NCBI RefSeq assembly: GCF_003330725.1
Contig: NZ_CP030840.1
Span: 2,790,001 to 2,854,000 of the forward strand
Direction: 5' to 3'
Length of the DNA stretch: 64,000 bases
From: Acidisarcina polymorpha
GTDB lineage: Bacteria > Acidobacteriota > Terriglobia > Terriglobales > Acidobacteriaceae
The translations under genes and the position numbers were made by a program. Each line of letters opens with the position of its first letter. Positions within the stretch are counted from its first letter, which is position 1. Shown here piece by piece: positions 17,871 through 26,514 of the stretch. The notes under the pieces are model-generated. The model saw only the letters and a list, made by a program, of their open reading frames with translations, ran no database searches and had not been told where the DNA came from.

Positions 17871-19009
17871 GTGCTCTCGCGTTGAAACGTCCATTCCGAC
17901 CCCAATCACCCGATGCAGCTGGTGTGATTAGCTGGATTCACTTTGGCGATCTCCACATGATCAAGGCCGGAGAGCAGAACCACCTCGACCTGGCGGAAAT
18001 TGTGAATGAAGTCAATCACGCATTCGCTGATTCTGTAAGCTTCGTCTTCCTTCCGGGGGACGTAGCCGACGACGGTAGCCGCTCTGCCTATGCCGTGGTG
18101 CGCAGCGAGCTCGACCGCCTGAATGTCCCGTGGTGCGCCATCATTGGCGATCACGACGTTCATGAGAAAAGTTTTTCAAACTTTCTCGAGGCGATGTCGG
18201 AACAAACCCACTTTGCCTTCACAGTAGGAGACACGCGATTCCTCGCCATGAACGCCTTCGACGTGCCTGAGCCTCCTTCCTTCACCGTGTCCGAAGAGCA
18301 GGTGCTGTGGGCAGAGGAGGAATTGCGAGAAGCAACGAGTAGCGGCCAGAAAAAAGTTGTTTTCTTGCACTGTTATCCAAGCGACCTGAAGGTCGGCGGA
18401 GAAGAGGTAAGCCGTCTCGTCCGCGACTATGATGTTCGCCTAATCGATATGGGTCACACTCACTATAACGAGATCGCCAACGATGGCCGGACACTCTACT
18501 CCGCAACTCGATCCACAGGGCAGATTGAAGAAGGACCAGTCGGCTATTCAGTAACTAACATCGACTGCAACGTAGTGAGCTGGCGATTCATCGAACTGGG
18601 CGGGTTGCCCGTTGCCGTTATCACCTCCCCGAGCGATGAGCGGCTTCTGACAAAGTCCAACGAGATACTGAAAGAAACGTTGAAGGTTCGAGCAAAGTTC
18701 TGGGGATCGGTCGGGGCCGTGGAAGGGATCGCTCATCTGGACGGGCAAACGCTGCCGATGAAGCGAGTCAGCGACAGTCACGTTTGGGAGGCTCATGTTC
18801 TCAGTCCCGGTGAGGGCACACATTCTTTGAAGGTGTCTTTCAAAGATGCGGATGGAAATCTCGCGAGCGACGAGATTCGTGTCGCGGTTGAACAGCGCAC
18901 GGAACGGAAGTTTCAGGAACGCGATCAGGACAACGCACTGGAGGCATGGCCGGAACATGGGCTGCTCGGAACCCAACTCGGTCCGAACAAGAATGGGAAG
19001 AAATGGTGA
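17867..19009 (+). CDS. Calcineurin-like metallophosphoesterase with C-terminal beta domain
   Basis: ATG at 17867 overlaps the MFS stop. The 380-residue product carries the dinuclear metal-site motifs in order: GDLH (DxH), LPGDVADDG (GDxxD), IIGDHDVHE in the place of GNH(D/E), FLHCYPSD, and DMGHTHYNE (GHxH). These cover about residues 20-210. The Asn of GNH is Asp here, a variation seen in some class III phosphodiesterase relatives. A beta-rich C-terminal domain (about 250-365, ending EIRVAVEQ) resembles an Ig-like cap. There is no signal peptide, so it acts in the cytoplasm. It lies between two permeases, suggesting hydrolysis of an imported or exported phosphoester. Confidence 0.88.
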   Translation: MSALALKRPFRPQSPDAAGVISWIHFGDLHMIKAGEQNHLDLAEIVNEVNHAFADSVSFVFLPGDVADDGSRSAYAVVRSELDRLNVPWCAIIGDHDVHEKSFSNFLEAMSEQTHFAFTVGDTRFLAMNAFDVPEPPSFTVSEEQVLWAEEELREATSSGQKKVVFLHCYPSDLKVGGEEVSRLVRDYDVRLIDMGHTHYNEIANDGRTLYSATRSTGQIEEGPVGYSVTNIDCNVVSWRFIELGGLPVAVITSPSDERLLTKSNEILKETLKVRAKFWGSVGAVEGIAHLDGQTLPMKRVSDSHVWEAHVLSPGEGTHSLKVSFKDADGNLASDEIRVAVEQRTERKFQERDQDNALEAWPEHGLLGTQLGPNKNGKKW

Positions 19010-20313
19010 TGATCCCGACAGAGATAGCACATGTTGTTCTGCCGTTGATTGTCGCCGTGAGCATCGCCCTGATGCTGATTCGCCCGCGCGGCATTCCCGA
19101 AGTCTGGTGGATCTCTGGCGGCGCGTTGCTTTTGGTCGCACTGCGGCTCGTGCCACTCAAGCTTGCCGGCCAGGCGGTCGCTAGGGGCAGCGACGTTTAC
19201 TTGTTCCTCATCGGCATGATGCTGCTGAGCGAGCTGGCGCGGGAGCAGGGCGTCTTCGATTGGGTGGCTTCCGTAGCGGTCCGCGGAGCCAGGGGCAGTT
19301 GCTCGCGTCTCTTCCTGTTGGTTTATGGGGTGGGGACGCTGGTGACTATCTTCATGTCAAACGATGCGACAGCTGTTGTGTTGACTCCCGCGATTCTAAC
19401 GGCGGTACGTAAAGCAAAGGTCTCGCCGCTTCCATACCTATTCGTCTGCGCGTTCATTGCAAACGCCGCGAGCTTTGTGCTCCCGATCTCAAACCCGGCG
19501 AATCTAGTCGTCTTTCACACCGATATGCCTCCCCTGGGCACATGGCTCACAGACTTCGGCATCCCATCGCTGTTTTCGATTGTCGTGACGTTTTTCGTAA
19601 TGCGTTTTCTATTTCGAGAGGACCTCGGCAAAAGCATCGACTGCGAGGTTGAAGATACCAGGCTAAGCGGCAACGGAAAGCTGGTCCTCGGAGGTCTTGC
19701 GCTGATGATTGCGGTGCTGCTGACTGCCTCCGCACTGAAGAAGGACCTCGGCCTGCCGACGTGCCTTGCGGCGCTTGTGATTACGGCGATTGTCTCTATT
19801 AAGGCAAGGAGCAATCCCACCAAACTTGCAGGCGAGATTAGTTGGGCGACGTTGCTGCTCGTCGCGGGCCTGTTTGTTATGGTCGATGCGGTCGAGAGTC
19901 AAGGAGCTTTGAACCTGACACAACAGTGGCTCGCCTGGGCCTCGCATTTGGGCCAGAGTGCCGGTGCGCTGGTTGTTGGGTTCGTCGTGGGTGTAGCGAA
20001 CAACATCGTGAACAACCTTCCTCTGGGATTGATCGCGGGCGGCACGCTCCAAGCCGCTCACAGTAAGGGACTGATTGCCAATGCCGTTCTGATTGGCGTG
20101 GACCTCGGGCCCAATCTCTCGGTCACCGGCTCGCTGGCTACGATTCTATGGTTGCTTGCGCTTCGCAAGGACTCGGACGGAGACGCAGGCGGGGAGAAGC
20201 TCGATGTCAGCTTCTGGAAGTTTTTGAAAGTGGGTGCCGTCGCCATGCCTGTGGCGCTGATCGCGGCGCTGGGCGGAGCGATCCTGATGAACATATTGGC
20301 CGGACAACACTAA
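19009..20313 (+). CDS. ArsB/SLC13-like anion permease
   Basis: Start at 19009 (MIPTEIAHVV) gives GGGAAG about eight bases upstream and a TGATG overlap with the preceding stop; an ATG at 19003 is also possible. The 434-residue product has about 11-12 helices and the hallmarks of the ArsB/NhaD superfamily: IFMSNDATAVVLTPAIL and ISNPANLVVF in the first half, NNIVNNLPLGLI and VDLGPNLSVTGSLATIL in the second. The known ArsB role is arsenite export, with or without ArsA. No arsR, arsC or arsA gene is nearby, so another oxyanion or organic anion is also possible. Confidence 0.87.
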   Translation: MIPTEIAHVVLPLIVAVSIALMLIRPRGIPEVWWISGGALLLVALRLVPLKLAGQAVARGSDVYLFLIGMMLLSELAREQGVFDWVASVAVRGARGSCSRLFLLVYGVGTLVTIFMSNDATAVVLTPAILTAVRKAKVSPLPYLFVCAFIANAASFVLPISNPANLVVFHTDMPPLGTWLTDFGIPSLFSIVVTFFVMRFLFREDLGKSIDCEVEDTRLSGNGKLVLGGLALMIAVLLTASALKKDLGLPTCLAALVITAIVSIKARSNPTKLAGEISWATLLLVAGLFVMVDAVESQGALNLTQQWLAWASHLGQSAGALVVGFVVGVANNIVNNLPLGLIAGGTLQAAHSKGLIANAVLIGVDLGPNLSVTGSLATILWLLALRKDSDGDAGGEKLDVSFWKFLKVGAVAMPVALIAALGGAILMNILAGQH

Positions 20314-20330
20314 ACACTGAGGAGAGTCTT

Positions 20331-20783
20331 ATGAATGCGAACGCCGGATGGATCATCCCATTCATCATCATCGGGGGCGCGCTACAGAGTTGCGGGGCGG
20401 CCATGAATGGTCAACTCAACAAGCATGTCGTTAACCCGTGGCTCGCTTCGGCTATCTCATTTGCGTTAATTACCTTCTTTTTCGCTGGAGCTTCGTTGAT
20501 CCATCCCAGCCCGCTGCCGACTCAGAAGGACTTGGTCGAATTGCCCTGGTGGGCAGTCGTCGGCGGCCTGGTAGGAGCAGTGCAGGTGTATGCCGGCCTC
20601 ACTCTGGTCAACAAAGTGGGTGCTGGGCCGTTCGTTGGGATTACGGTGACCGCTGCGCTCATCACTTCGCTGCTGATCGACCATTTCGGCTGGTTCAGAA
20701 TGCAACCTCACCCCCTGAACGCAGGCCGCGTGATCGGCGGTGTTCTGCTGGTGGGTGGTATTAGTCTCATCGCCAAATTCTGA
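20331..20783 (+). CDS. DUF606/YdcZ-type DMT membrane protein
   Basis: ATG at 20331 follows GAGGAG by 5-8 bases. The 150-residue product has five hydrophobic segments and the family features of DUF606 members of the drug/metabolite transporter clan (ALQSCGAAMNGQLNKHV, LVNKVGAGPFVGITVTAAL, LLIDHFGWF, RVIGGVLLVGGISLI). These half-size proteins are thought to work as dimers. It is the last gene of the five-gene run and starts 17 bp after the ArsB-like gene. Confidence 0.88.
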   Translation: MNANAGWIIPFIIIGGALQSCGAAMNGQLNKHVVNPWLASAISFALITFFFAGASLIHPSPLPTQKDLVELPWWAVVGGLVGAVQVYAGLTLVNKVGAGPFVGITVTAALITSLLIDHFGWFRMQPHPLNAGRVIGGVLLVGGISLIAKF

Positions 20784-20831
20784 GAGGGAACTGCCGCGAG
20801 CAAAACTCCCTACAAGTCGAACTTTTCCCCA

Positions 20832-21060
20832 TCACAGTTTCAGAAGACGAACGGCATTGTCTTGAGAGATTTTGGCACGTGTGGAATCCGAGATCGGTGC
20901 CCGCTCGAACCACGCAGACGCTTCATTCGTGCAATTTCCGAGACTTCTCCGTAGAGATGCGAGGCACGCTTCTCTACCCTCGAAACCAAACTACCGAAGC
21001 GAAGAGGCATGTAGAGATGGTACGAAAGCTGAACACGGACTCGACAGGATACTGAAGGGA
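20832..21060 (-). pseudogene. 3' remnant of an amidohydrolase gene
   Basis: Reading the minus strand to the TGA at 20834-20832 gives a segment ending NEASAWFERAPISDSTRAKISQDNAVRLLKL. Its end is the usual C-terminus of amidohydrolase-2 (TIM-barrel) proteins (KI..DNA.RLL). Upstream the homology continues only in other frames (SYHLYMPLRFGS, RASHLYGEVS), so at least one frameshift is present and the 5' part is missing. It lies between the transporter operon and the epoxide-hydrolase-like gene and is probably not functional. Confidence 0.55.
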
Positions 21061-21100
21061 GGAACGATGTCGTGCGGGTAGAGGAACGCACGTCCCGGCT

Positions 21101-21952
21101 CTAAATCCAGCCAATTCGTCTGAAGAAACCAGTGATCTCTTCGGCTGCCCGGTCTGGATCTTCCCGATGAGGAAAGTGCCCGACGTCGGGGAATTTCGCG
21201 AGATCCAGATGAGCAAAAGTCTCTGAAAGCCGGTCTGTCCAGGCGTATGGAAGGACAGGATCATGTTCAGCCCAGCGGACGCAGGCAGGTGTTTCAATCT
21301 GCGGGAGCTTGGGTGACTCTCCCTTCATGATCGCGATGCGGCCTTCATGTGTCCCTTTGTAGTGAGCAAAGCCGCCTTCCAGATTGCCCGGCTTCAGGAA
21401 GTTGTCGACGAAGATGTCGAGGACGTCGTCAAACGCCTCTTTGCGCCAGGTCCAGTGACGAAGGAAGTAGCCGAAGTATGCCTTGCAGGTTTCGCGGCTA
21501 GCACCAACGAGCACGGGAGCCATCGGCATCTGATTGAAGGACTGGTACCAGATCTCCTTGAGAGAGTTGGGCGCGCCCATGCGCGCGCCTAAGCCCGGAT
21601 AAATAAAGTTGAAGAAAAACAGACCCGCGATGCGCTCAGGAGCAAGTCGTGCGAACGGCATCATAGCCGCGCCCCCTACGTCGTGACCAACCACTCCAAT
21701 CTTCTCAATTGCGAGCTTGTTCAACAGTGCCAGCAAATCGGCGGCATGGTCTTGGGGGGCAAAAGGGCCGGCGGGTTTGTCACTATCCCCGAATCCCCGC
21801 AGGTCGGGCGCGATCAGACGAAAGCGATCGGCCAGCCGTGTCATCACGGGCTCCCATGTAAACCAGAACTCCGGCCAGCCATGGAGTAGGAGCAATGGTT
21901 GCCCCTCGCCGATCTCCGCCACGTGAAAGCGCGCGCCATTCGCCTCAATCAT
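21101..21952 (-). CDS. Alpha/beta hydrolase, epoxide hydrolase-like
   Basis: A 283-residue protein from the ATG at 21952 (a GTG at 21994 would add 14 residues; neither has a strong ribosome site). It shows the oxyanion-hole motif LLHGWPEFWF (about 22-31), the nucleophile elbow GHDVGG with Asp at about 91, DLRGFGDSDKP, a helical cap and the catalytic His in DVGHFPHRED near the C-terminus. An Asp nucleophile with HGWPE is typical of soluble epoxide hydrolases and haloalkane/haloacetate dehalogenases; HGWPE favours epoxide hydrolase. It is cytoplasmic. It lies alone, with an amidohydrolase remnant downstream. Confidence 0.85.
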   Translation of the reverse strand: MIEANGARFHVAEIGEGQPLLLLHGWPEFWFTWEPVMTRLADRFRLIAPDLRGFGDSDKPAGPFAPQDHAADLLALLNKLAIEKIGVVGHDVGGAAMMPFARLAPERIAGLFFFNFIYPGLGARMGAPNSLKEIWYQSFNQMPMAPVLVGASRETCKAYFGYFLRHWTWRKEAFDDVLDIFVDNFLKPGNLEGGFAHYKGTHEGRIAIMKGESPKLPQIETPACVRWAEHDPVLPYAWTDRLSETFAHLDLAKFPDVGHFPHREDPDRAAEEITGFFRRIGWI

Positions 21953-21994
21953 TGAGTGCTGAATCAATTCTTTCCCCCGGTTTTGGGAAACCAC

Positions 21995-23009
21995 TTCTTG
22001 TTTCGATGCTGCTTTGTCACTTTCGGACGAGATCGCCCGCTTGAGATATCAAGTCACAGCAGGTTTCCGGGGGACTAAGGCGTAGAAAAGCTCGTCCGCG
22101 GATTCGGCAATCATGCGGAAGCATTGCTGACCAGTAGCGCGCTTGCAGCGACCGTAGACAGGTTTTTATTCGTGGGCGATGGAAACCGCTCTCTTTATGA
22201 AGACCAGTCTCCTTATTAATTAGTTCCCCGGTAGATGCAGGTAAGGAACATTAATTTTCGGGATCATCATGGTTGTGGTGAGCGCCGGCGCTCACCCTGA
22301 GAGTAGCCGGGAAACATGTACCTCCTTGAGATAGGGGCCTGATGCACCGTTCAGCGATCTCTCCCCGACGACAAGTGGTGCTCCTCACCGGAATGGACAA
22401 CGCCGGCCGAGTGCCTTGCCGCCTAGTTCCGTTTGTCAGCGCCCCAGGGCCGGATATGGGCACGAGACTCAACGATGCTGACGAGACAGCGGCCAGCAGG
22501 GTTGCGGAGCTTGCGTACAACTGCATTTGTAACTCGCCGGCATCGAAGAGGTTTACACCTTTAGATTGCCTTGATGTCTATTTCAGAAAAGCTTTAGGTT
22601 GCGGCGATTGACTCTCCACGGGCTATCGCGGAAACTGCACCTCGGAGTCAAACCTTCATTCGGTTCGTCACCAAAGAATATTAATGCCCGATCAGTCCAG
22701 GAGACTTGCACCACAAGATGCCAGGAGAATTCCTGGTCTTAATTCCTGGTCTTCAAGAAGAGAGAGGGCTGTCAATAGGCGATAGTTGCCGTTGGTCGCG
22801 GCCAAACCAAGGATATCTGGGTGAGTCCGGAGTCCGGGCGCCCTGGGAATCTATCGCGGCCTACTTGCGGGAACAAGCGCCTCTAACGCACAAAGCTACG
22901 CAAGGGTCGGAAGAAGTGGCGCGGCGCTTCACTCGGGCTCCCTTAGTTCGCTAGCTCTTGCTTCGCAGTAGTCGCGCAGCGACAAACCGCAGTAAAAGGA
23001 GAAGGCATC
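21995..23009. other. One-kilobase spacer without a supported gene
   Basis: Open frames of up to about 90 codons occur on both strands (for example + 22342-22611) but none has a clear ribosome site and recognisable protein character. The stretch 22081-22210 reads as a short protein-like frame on the plus strand (GFGNHAEALLTSSALAATVDRFLF) and may be gene debris. A purine-rich GGAG before 23010 is the ribosome site of the next gene. Confidence 0.35.
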
Positions 23010-24557
23010 GTGAGTGAAGAAGAACGCGGAGATGAGTTCAGCGTATCCCGGCGTAATTTTCTCCGGGGTTTGGGGACGGCGCTCGGTGGTGTCGCCCTTG
23101 GAGGCGGCGCTGTAGGTGCCGCCTTTGGCCAGGGGGGAATCCCGAGCGGCTACACCTTTTACCGGCTCATCACGGTAGGGAACACCTATGCGAACCAGAA
23201 CGACATAGGCGGCATCACTCCTGCGGTCATGCTCGGCAGCGTTAACTCAGTGGAGGGTGATCCTTCTGCGGGGGTCGTCTTCTTCCACGGAACGTCCAAA
23301 GCAACCTCAGAGCCGACCGTCTTTCGCCAGATCGTCTCATACAGGGGCGGAACTCCTTCACCTAACGGAATCGACGTTTTGCTGACCCACGGCAGCACAT
23401 TGACCAGCATTGAAGGGGTTCCCCCTGAGCAACTGCCTCTTCTCGTCAGCAACATCGGAACCGGATCGGGGAATGCGTCAGGCAACTATGCCACGACCAT
23501 AGCGGCGGAAGACACGGGGGAGAACAGCGAAGACGGTAGTATGTCTCTCAAGAGTCTGCCGGGAGTCTATCTCTATACCTTTGCGACTAAGTCCTGGAAG
23601 AAGGTAGTACGCTTCGGCGATCCATCGCCGGATGGCGGCAAATATGGCGGGATTTTTGGCGACGTCGTCCTCAATGACGACGACAGCGTCACGCTGGTTG
23701 CGGCCACCACTGAGCCGCCCGCCGGAACAAGCTATTCAGCTTCCGCATCCCGCACTCGCCGGGCTTTTGCTGGATCGCACGCCTTGGTGCAGGTGAAGGA
23801 TTCCTCCAGATCGGTTGTGCTTCTCAAGAGCGGTGACATGCTGCCGGGGACGCATGCCATGATCGAGAGCTTCGGGCTGATCGATGTCTCGAAGGGAAGA
23901 CACTTTATTGCCCAGGTAGGCGCGAGGCGGGCGGACATCCTCGGCGCCAAACCGGGTACAGCGGTGGTCCAGGGCCGCCTCGATTTCAGAGGAAACAATC
24001 GTGGAGAAGGGCTTAGGCTCCACGCCGCGTCTCCTCATTTATTACATGAGCGCATGCTGAAAACCGACTCGGTAATCCTGGGAGAAAGCATTATCGGTCC
24101 ACGGATAGGGGTACGCGGCTTGGCGGCGCTGGTGACCCATGATCCGGTTTTCGCGAGCGGCATCGGCGAGTTGGAAAAGCAACGGTTCACCACGATTAGC
24201 AACGCTGGCCGAGATCTGATCGTCCGGGCTGGAGACGGCCGGGGCACCCGGCACGTGGCAGCACTCAGCGCCCCAGTGGTGAGCACCGAGGTGGGGATCA
24301 GCTATGTGGCTGAACTACTCGAAGATGGTTCCACTCAACTCATCGTCACGGACGGGACCACAAAAACGGTCATCTTACGCAGCGGCGATTTGATTGAAGG
24401 AGCAAGCGTTACGGAGATTAACCATGGCTATCATCCAGCCCAGGTTGATGTCTCCGGACGGCTCGCCTTCGCAGCGGAGTTCCTGAAGGACCCCAACGGC
24501 GATCCTAACAATGAGCACAACATTGAGACTTCCCTGGTGATAGGGATACCAGCCTGA
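23010..24557 (+). CDS. Tat-exported protein of unknown function (beta-repeat type)
   Basis: GTG start at 23010 follows GGAG. The 515-residue protein starts with a clear twin-arginine signal (VSRRNFLRGLG, then a Gly/Ala-rich hydrophobic stretch to about residue 42, AAFGQ). The mature part is all-beta in character and has recurrent phrases of one kind (LLKSGDMLPGTHAMIESFG, ILRSGDLIEGASVTEINHG, VDVSGRLAFAAEF), like secreted proteins with repeated 'G-D-x-hydrophobic-P-G ... I-N-x-x-G-x-V-A-F' units (DUF7453/choice-of-anchor type). I cannot assign a biochemical role. It is the first gene of an operon-like group with the two genes that follow. Confidence 0.75.
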   Translation: MSEEERGDEFSVSRRNFLRGLGTALGGVALGGGAVGAAFGQGGIPSGYTFYRLITVGNTYANQNDIGGITPAVMLGSVNSVEGDPSAGVVFFHGTSKATSEPTVFRQIVSYRGGTPSPNGIDVLLTHGSTLTSIEGVPPEQLPLLVSNIGTGSGNASGNYATTIAAEDTGENSEDGSMSLKSLPGVYLYTFATKSWKKVVRFGDPSPDGGKYGGIFGDVVLNDDDSVTLVAATTEPPAGTSYSASASRTRRAFAGSHALVQVKDSSRSVVLLKSGDMLPGTHAMIESFGLIDVSKGRHFIAQVGARRADILGAKPGTAVVQGRLDFRGNNRGEGLRLHAASPHLLHERMLKTDSVILGESIIGPRIGVRGLAALVTHDPVFASGIGELEKQRFTTISNAGRDLIVRAGDGRGTRHVAALSAPVVSTEVGISYVAELLEDGSTQLIVTDGTTKTVILRSGDLIEGASVTEINHGYHPAQVDVSGRLAFAAEFLKDPNGDPNNEHNIETSLVIGIPA

Positions 24558-24579
24558 TCGATCCGAGAAAGGACGTCAC

Positions 24580-26514
24580 ATGCAGAACTTCACCATTTCG
24601 ATAGGAACGTCTCAGGACGCGCTCGACCTTGCAGACGGACTTCCACTGTTTCCCAAGGTCGGCACGGCACGGGCGGGTATATCCAATACAGCGCAGTCCA
24701 GCCCCCTGGTCGATGGTTCGGTCACCGTGCTCTTCCTCCGTACCACCATCAGCGCCTATTACGAGTTCCTGATGGGCGTCATCGGACCTGCGGTCTCGTT
24801 CAAGTTCCCGGGCAACGAAGTCGCCTTGAACAATCCCCCGGGAGGTGGCGGGGAGGTGACCGTTGCTCTCGGATCAGACCAGAAGATGATCGCGGGCATG
24901 GCCATCGGCTTCGTCGTAGGCGCCGGGCTCACCGTCAGCCAGGAGATCTACCTTCCATCTTCCTGGTACGCGCCGTGGAAGTTCGCCTGGCGGACCGTAT
25001 TCGAGTTGTCGCTCCATATCGAGATCGACTTCATCAAGCTGTTGCTGGAATTGATCCAGTACCTGTTAGGCGAGAGCGGAAAGGACGGATACCTCACCAA
25101 GGACACAAGCGGCAAGCTCACCAAATATCTTGGCTTTGGCTCCGAGGATGAGACTGCCGAATCATTCAAGTTCTATGCCGAATCGGACGGCAGCCTTGGT
25201 CCCGACCGAACAATCTCGGCCACGCCGAAGTACGCCATTCCTATCGATCTCATGAATAGCATTCCCGTTGCCAAGAATTTCATGAAATTACTTGCAACCA
25301 TCGTAGGCGAGGTGCAGTTTGGTCCGTGTCTCGAAATTCACATGCCGGTGACGTTGGGGCTGACGGGATTCACAGTGACGGGCGGACAAGGCGCGGGCGC
25401 GCCCCCCGCGACGTATTCCCCCATTACTTACAACGGATCGACGGCGACTGCCCACGGAGCCAGTTTCTCCTCACCCGCCACCCGATTCACTACCGATGTG
25501 GCCTATACCACTGGCTTCACCGTGGCGGTTTCTTACTTCTTCCAGATCAGCGTAATGAAGGTGTTCAACGTTCAAGTGAACACCGGTTCTCTTGATCTTC
25601 TCAACCTGCTGAACCTGCAGGTTCCTCCTTATGAGGTCCCCGGCTCGGTCAGCACAGAAATTGCGACAGGCTGCATACTCACTCCTCAGATGAGTATTGC
25701 ATTCAGCGCCGGCGCGAACGCCTCCGTACCTCCCAATACGGTCATAGCCGGATCTCAATTTAGCTGCGAAGTATTCTTGAATGAGCCATGGGCAGGGGAC
25801 GACACGCATATAACCCTCTCTATCTATCCTGAAGTTGCCGAATTTCCCATGTCCGTGCCGATTCGGCATGGCAACGCAAGCGCGATTTTCAAGCACACCA
25901 TACCAAACCAGTTAGTCATCGCCGGAGACCCGAGCGACTCCACCGCCAAAGTGCCTCCATCGTCGACCGCTCCTTACCAGTCGTATCTGGTCACCGCCAC
26001 CCTCCCGCCAAACGATTTGCAACCTTGTTTTGATTGGGAAGTTACCGCCCCGCTCAAGTTGCTGAACCGTGTCCTGAGTGTCAAGTTCTACAGCGGCACA
26101 TCGGGCGAAGGCCCGGTCTGGAACCCCCAGGCCGGAGCCGTATTGAATGCCGACCCTAACTACCCTCCACAGGGGGTCTTCAACGGAGCTGCCGCTTTTT
26201 ACAGTTTTCCATCCGTCCCAGGTCAGACGAGCACGGAGGCGCCGATTACGATCTCTCTGTACAATGACGAGCGGAAGCTTCACCCTCGCAGCGACGTATG
26301 GATCATTTTCAGTAATGGGAAAACGGCAAAGCTTGCGCCGTCCGCCACGCTAACTCTGCCCATTCCCGCTAATACGGCGGCTACGCATTTCGCTGTCGAA
26401 TGGCGTTCCATGGGAGAGCCAGTCAATTACTCCTCGCGCTTCTATCTGGTTTTCGATGGCGGCGAGGCTTACGGGCAAACCGAATTTTGGCTCACCGTGT
26501 GGAACTGGTCATGA
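24580..26514 (+). CDS. 644-residue protein of unrecognised family
   Basis: ATG at 24580 follows GAAAGGA, 22 bp after the Tat protein stop. There is no signal peptide. The N-terminal ~140 residues include a hydrophobic stretch (MIAGMAIGFVVGAGLTVSQEIYL, about 107-129). The segment 150-185 is a strongly hydrophobic amphipathic helix pair (EIDFIKLLLELIQYLLGES). The middle is beta-rich with YTTGFTVAVSYFFQISVMKVFNV, and the C-terminal ~260 residues look like two or three Ig-like or jelly-roll modules (FSCEVFLNEPWAGDDTHITL; ITISLYNDERKLHPRSDVWI). Its stop overlaps the next start as ATGA. I know no family with this architecture. Export by a non-Sec route or cytoplasmic assembly are both open. Confidence 0.75.
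   Translation: MQNFTISIGTSQDALDLADGLPLFPKVGTARAGISNTAQSSPLVDGSVTVLFLRTTISAYYEFLMGVIGPAVSFKFPGNEVALNNPPGGGGEVTVALGSDQKMIAGMAIGFVVGAGLTVSQEIYLPSSWYAPWKFAWRTVFELSLHIEIDFIKLLLELIQYLLGESGKDGYLTKDTSGKLTKYLGFGSEDETAESFKFYAESDGSLGPDRTISATPKYAIPIDLMNSIPVAKNFMKLLATIVGEVQFGPCLEIHMPVTLGLTGFTVTGGQGAGAPPATYSPITYNGSTATAHGASFSSPATRFTTDVAYTTGFTVAVSYFFQISVMKVFNVQVNTGSLDLLNLLNLQVPPYEVPGSVSTEIATGCILTPQMSIAFSAGANASVPPNTVIAGSQFSCEVFLNEPWAGDDTHITLSIYPEVAEFPMSVPIRHGNASAIFKHTIPNQLVIAGDPSDSTAKVPPSSTAPYQSYLVTATLPPNDLQPCFDWEVTAPLKLLNRVLSVKFYSGTSGEGPVWNPQAGAVLNADPNYPPQGVFNGAAAFYSFPSVPGQTSTEAPITISLYNDERKLHPRSDVWIIFSNGKTAKLAPSATLTLPIPANTAATHFAVEWRSMGEPVNYSSRFYLVFDGGEAYGQTEFWLTVWNWS

Noticed and set aside
19009-20313. Arsenic resistance operon
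   Set aside because: The permease is ArsB-like, but no arsR, arsC, arsA, arsH or acr3 gene is nearby, so an arsenic role is not claimed.
22251-22611. Overlapping 90-codon frames on both strands in the 22-23 kb spacer
   Set aside because: Neither has a ribosome site with convincing spacing or similarity to a known protein.
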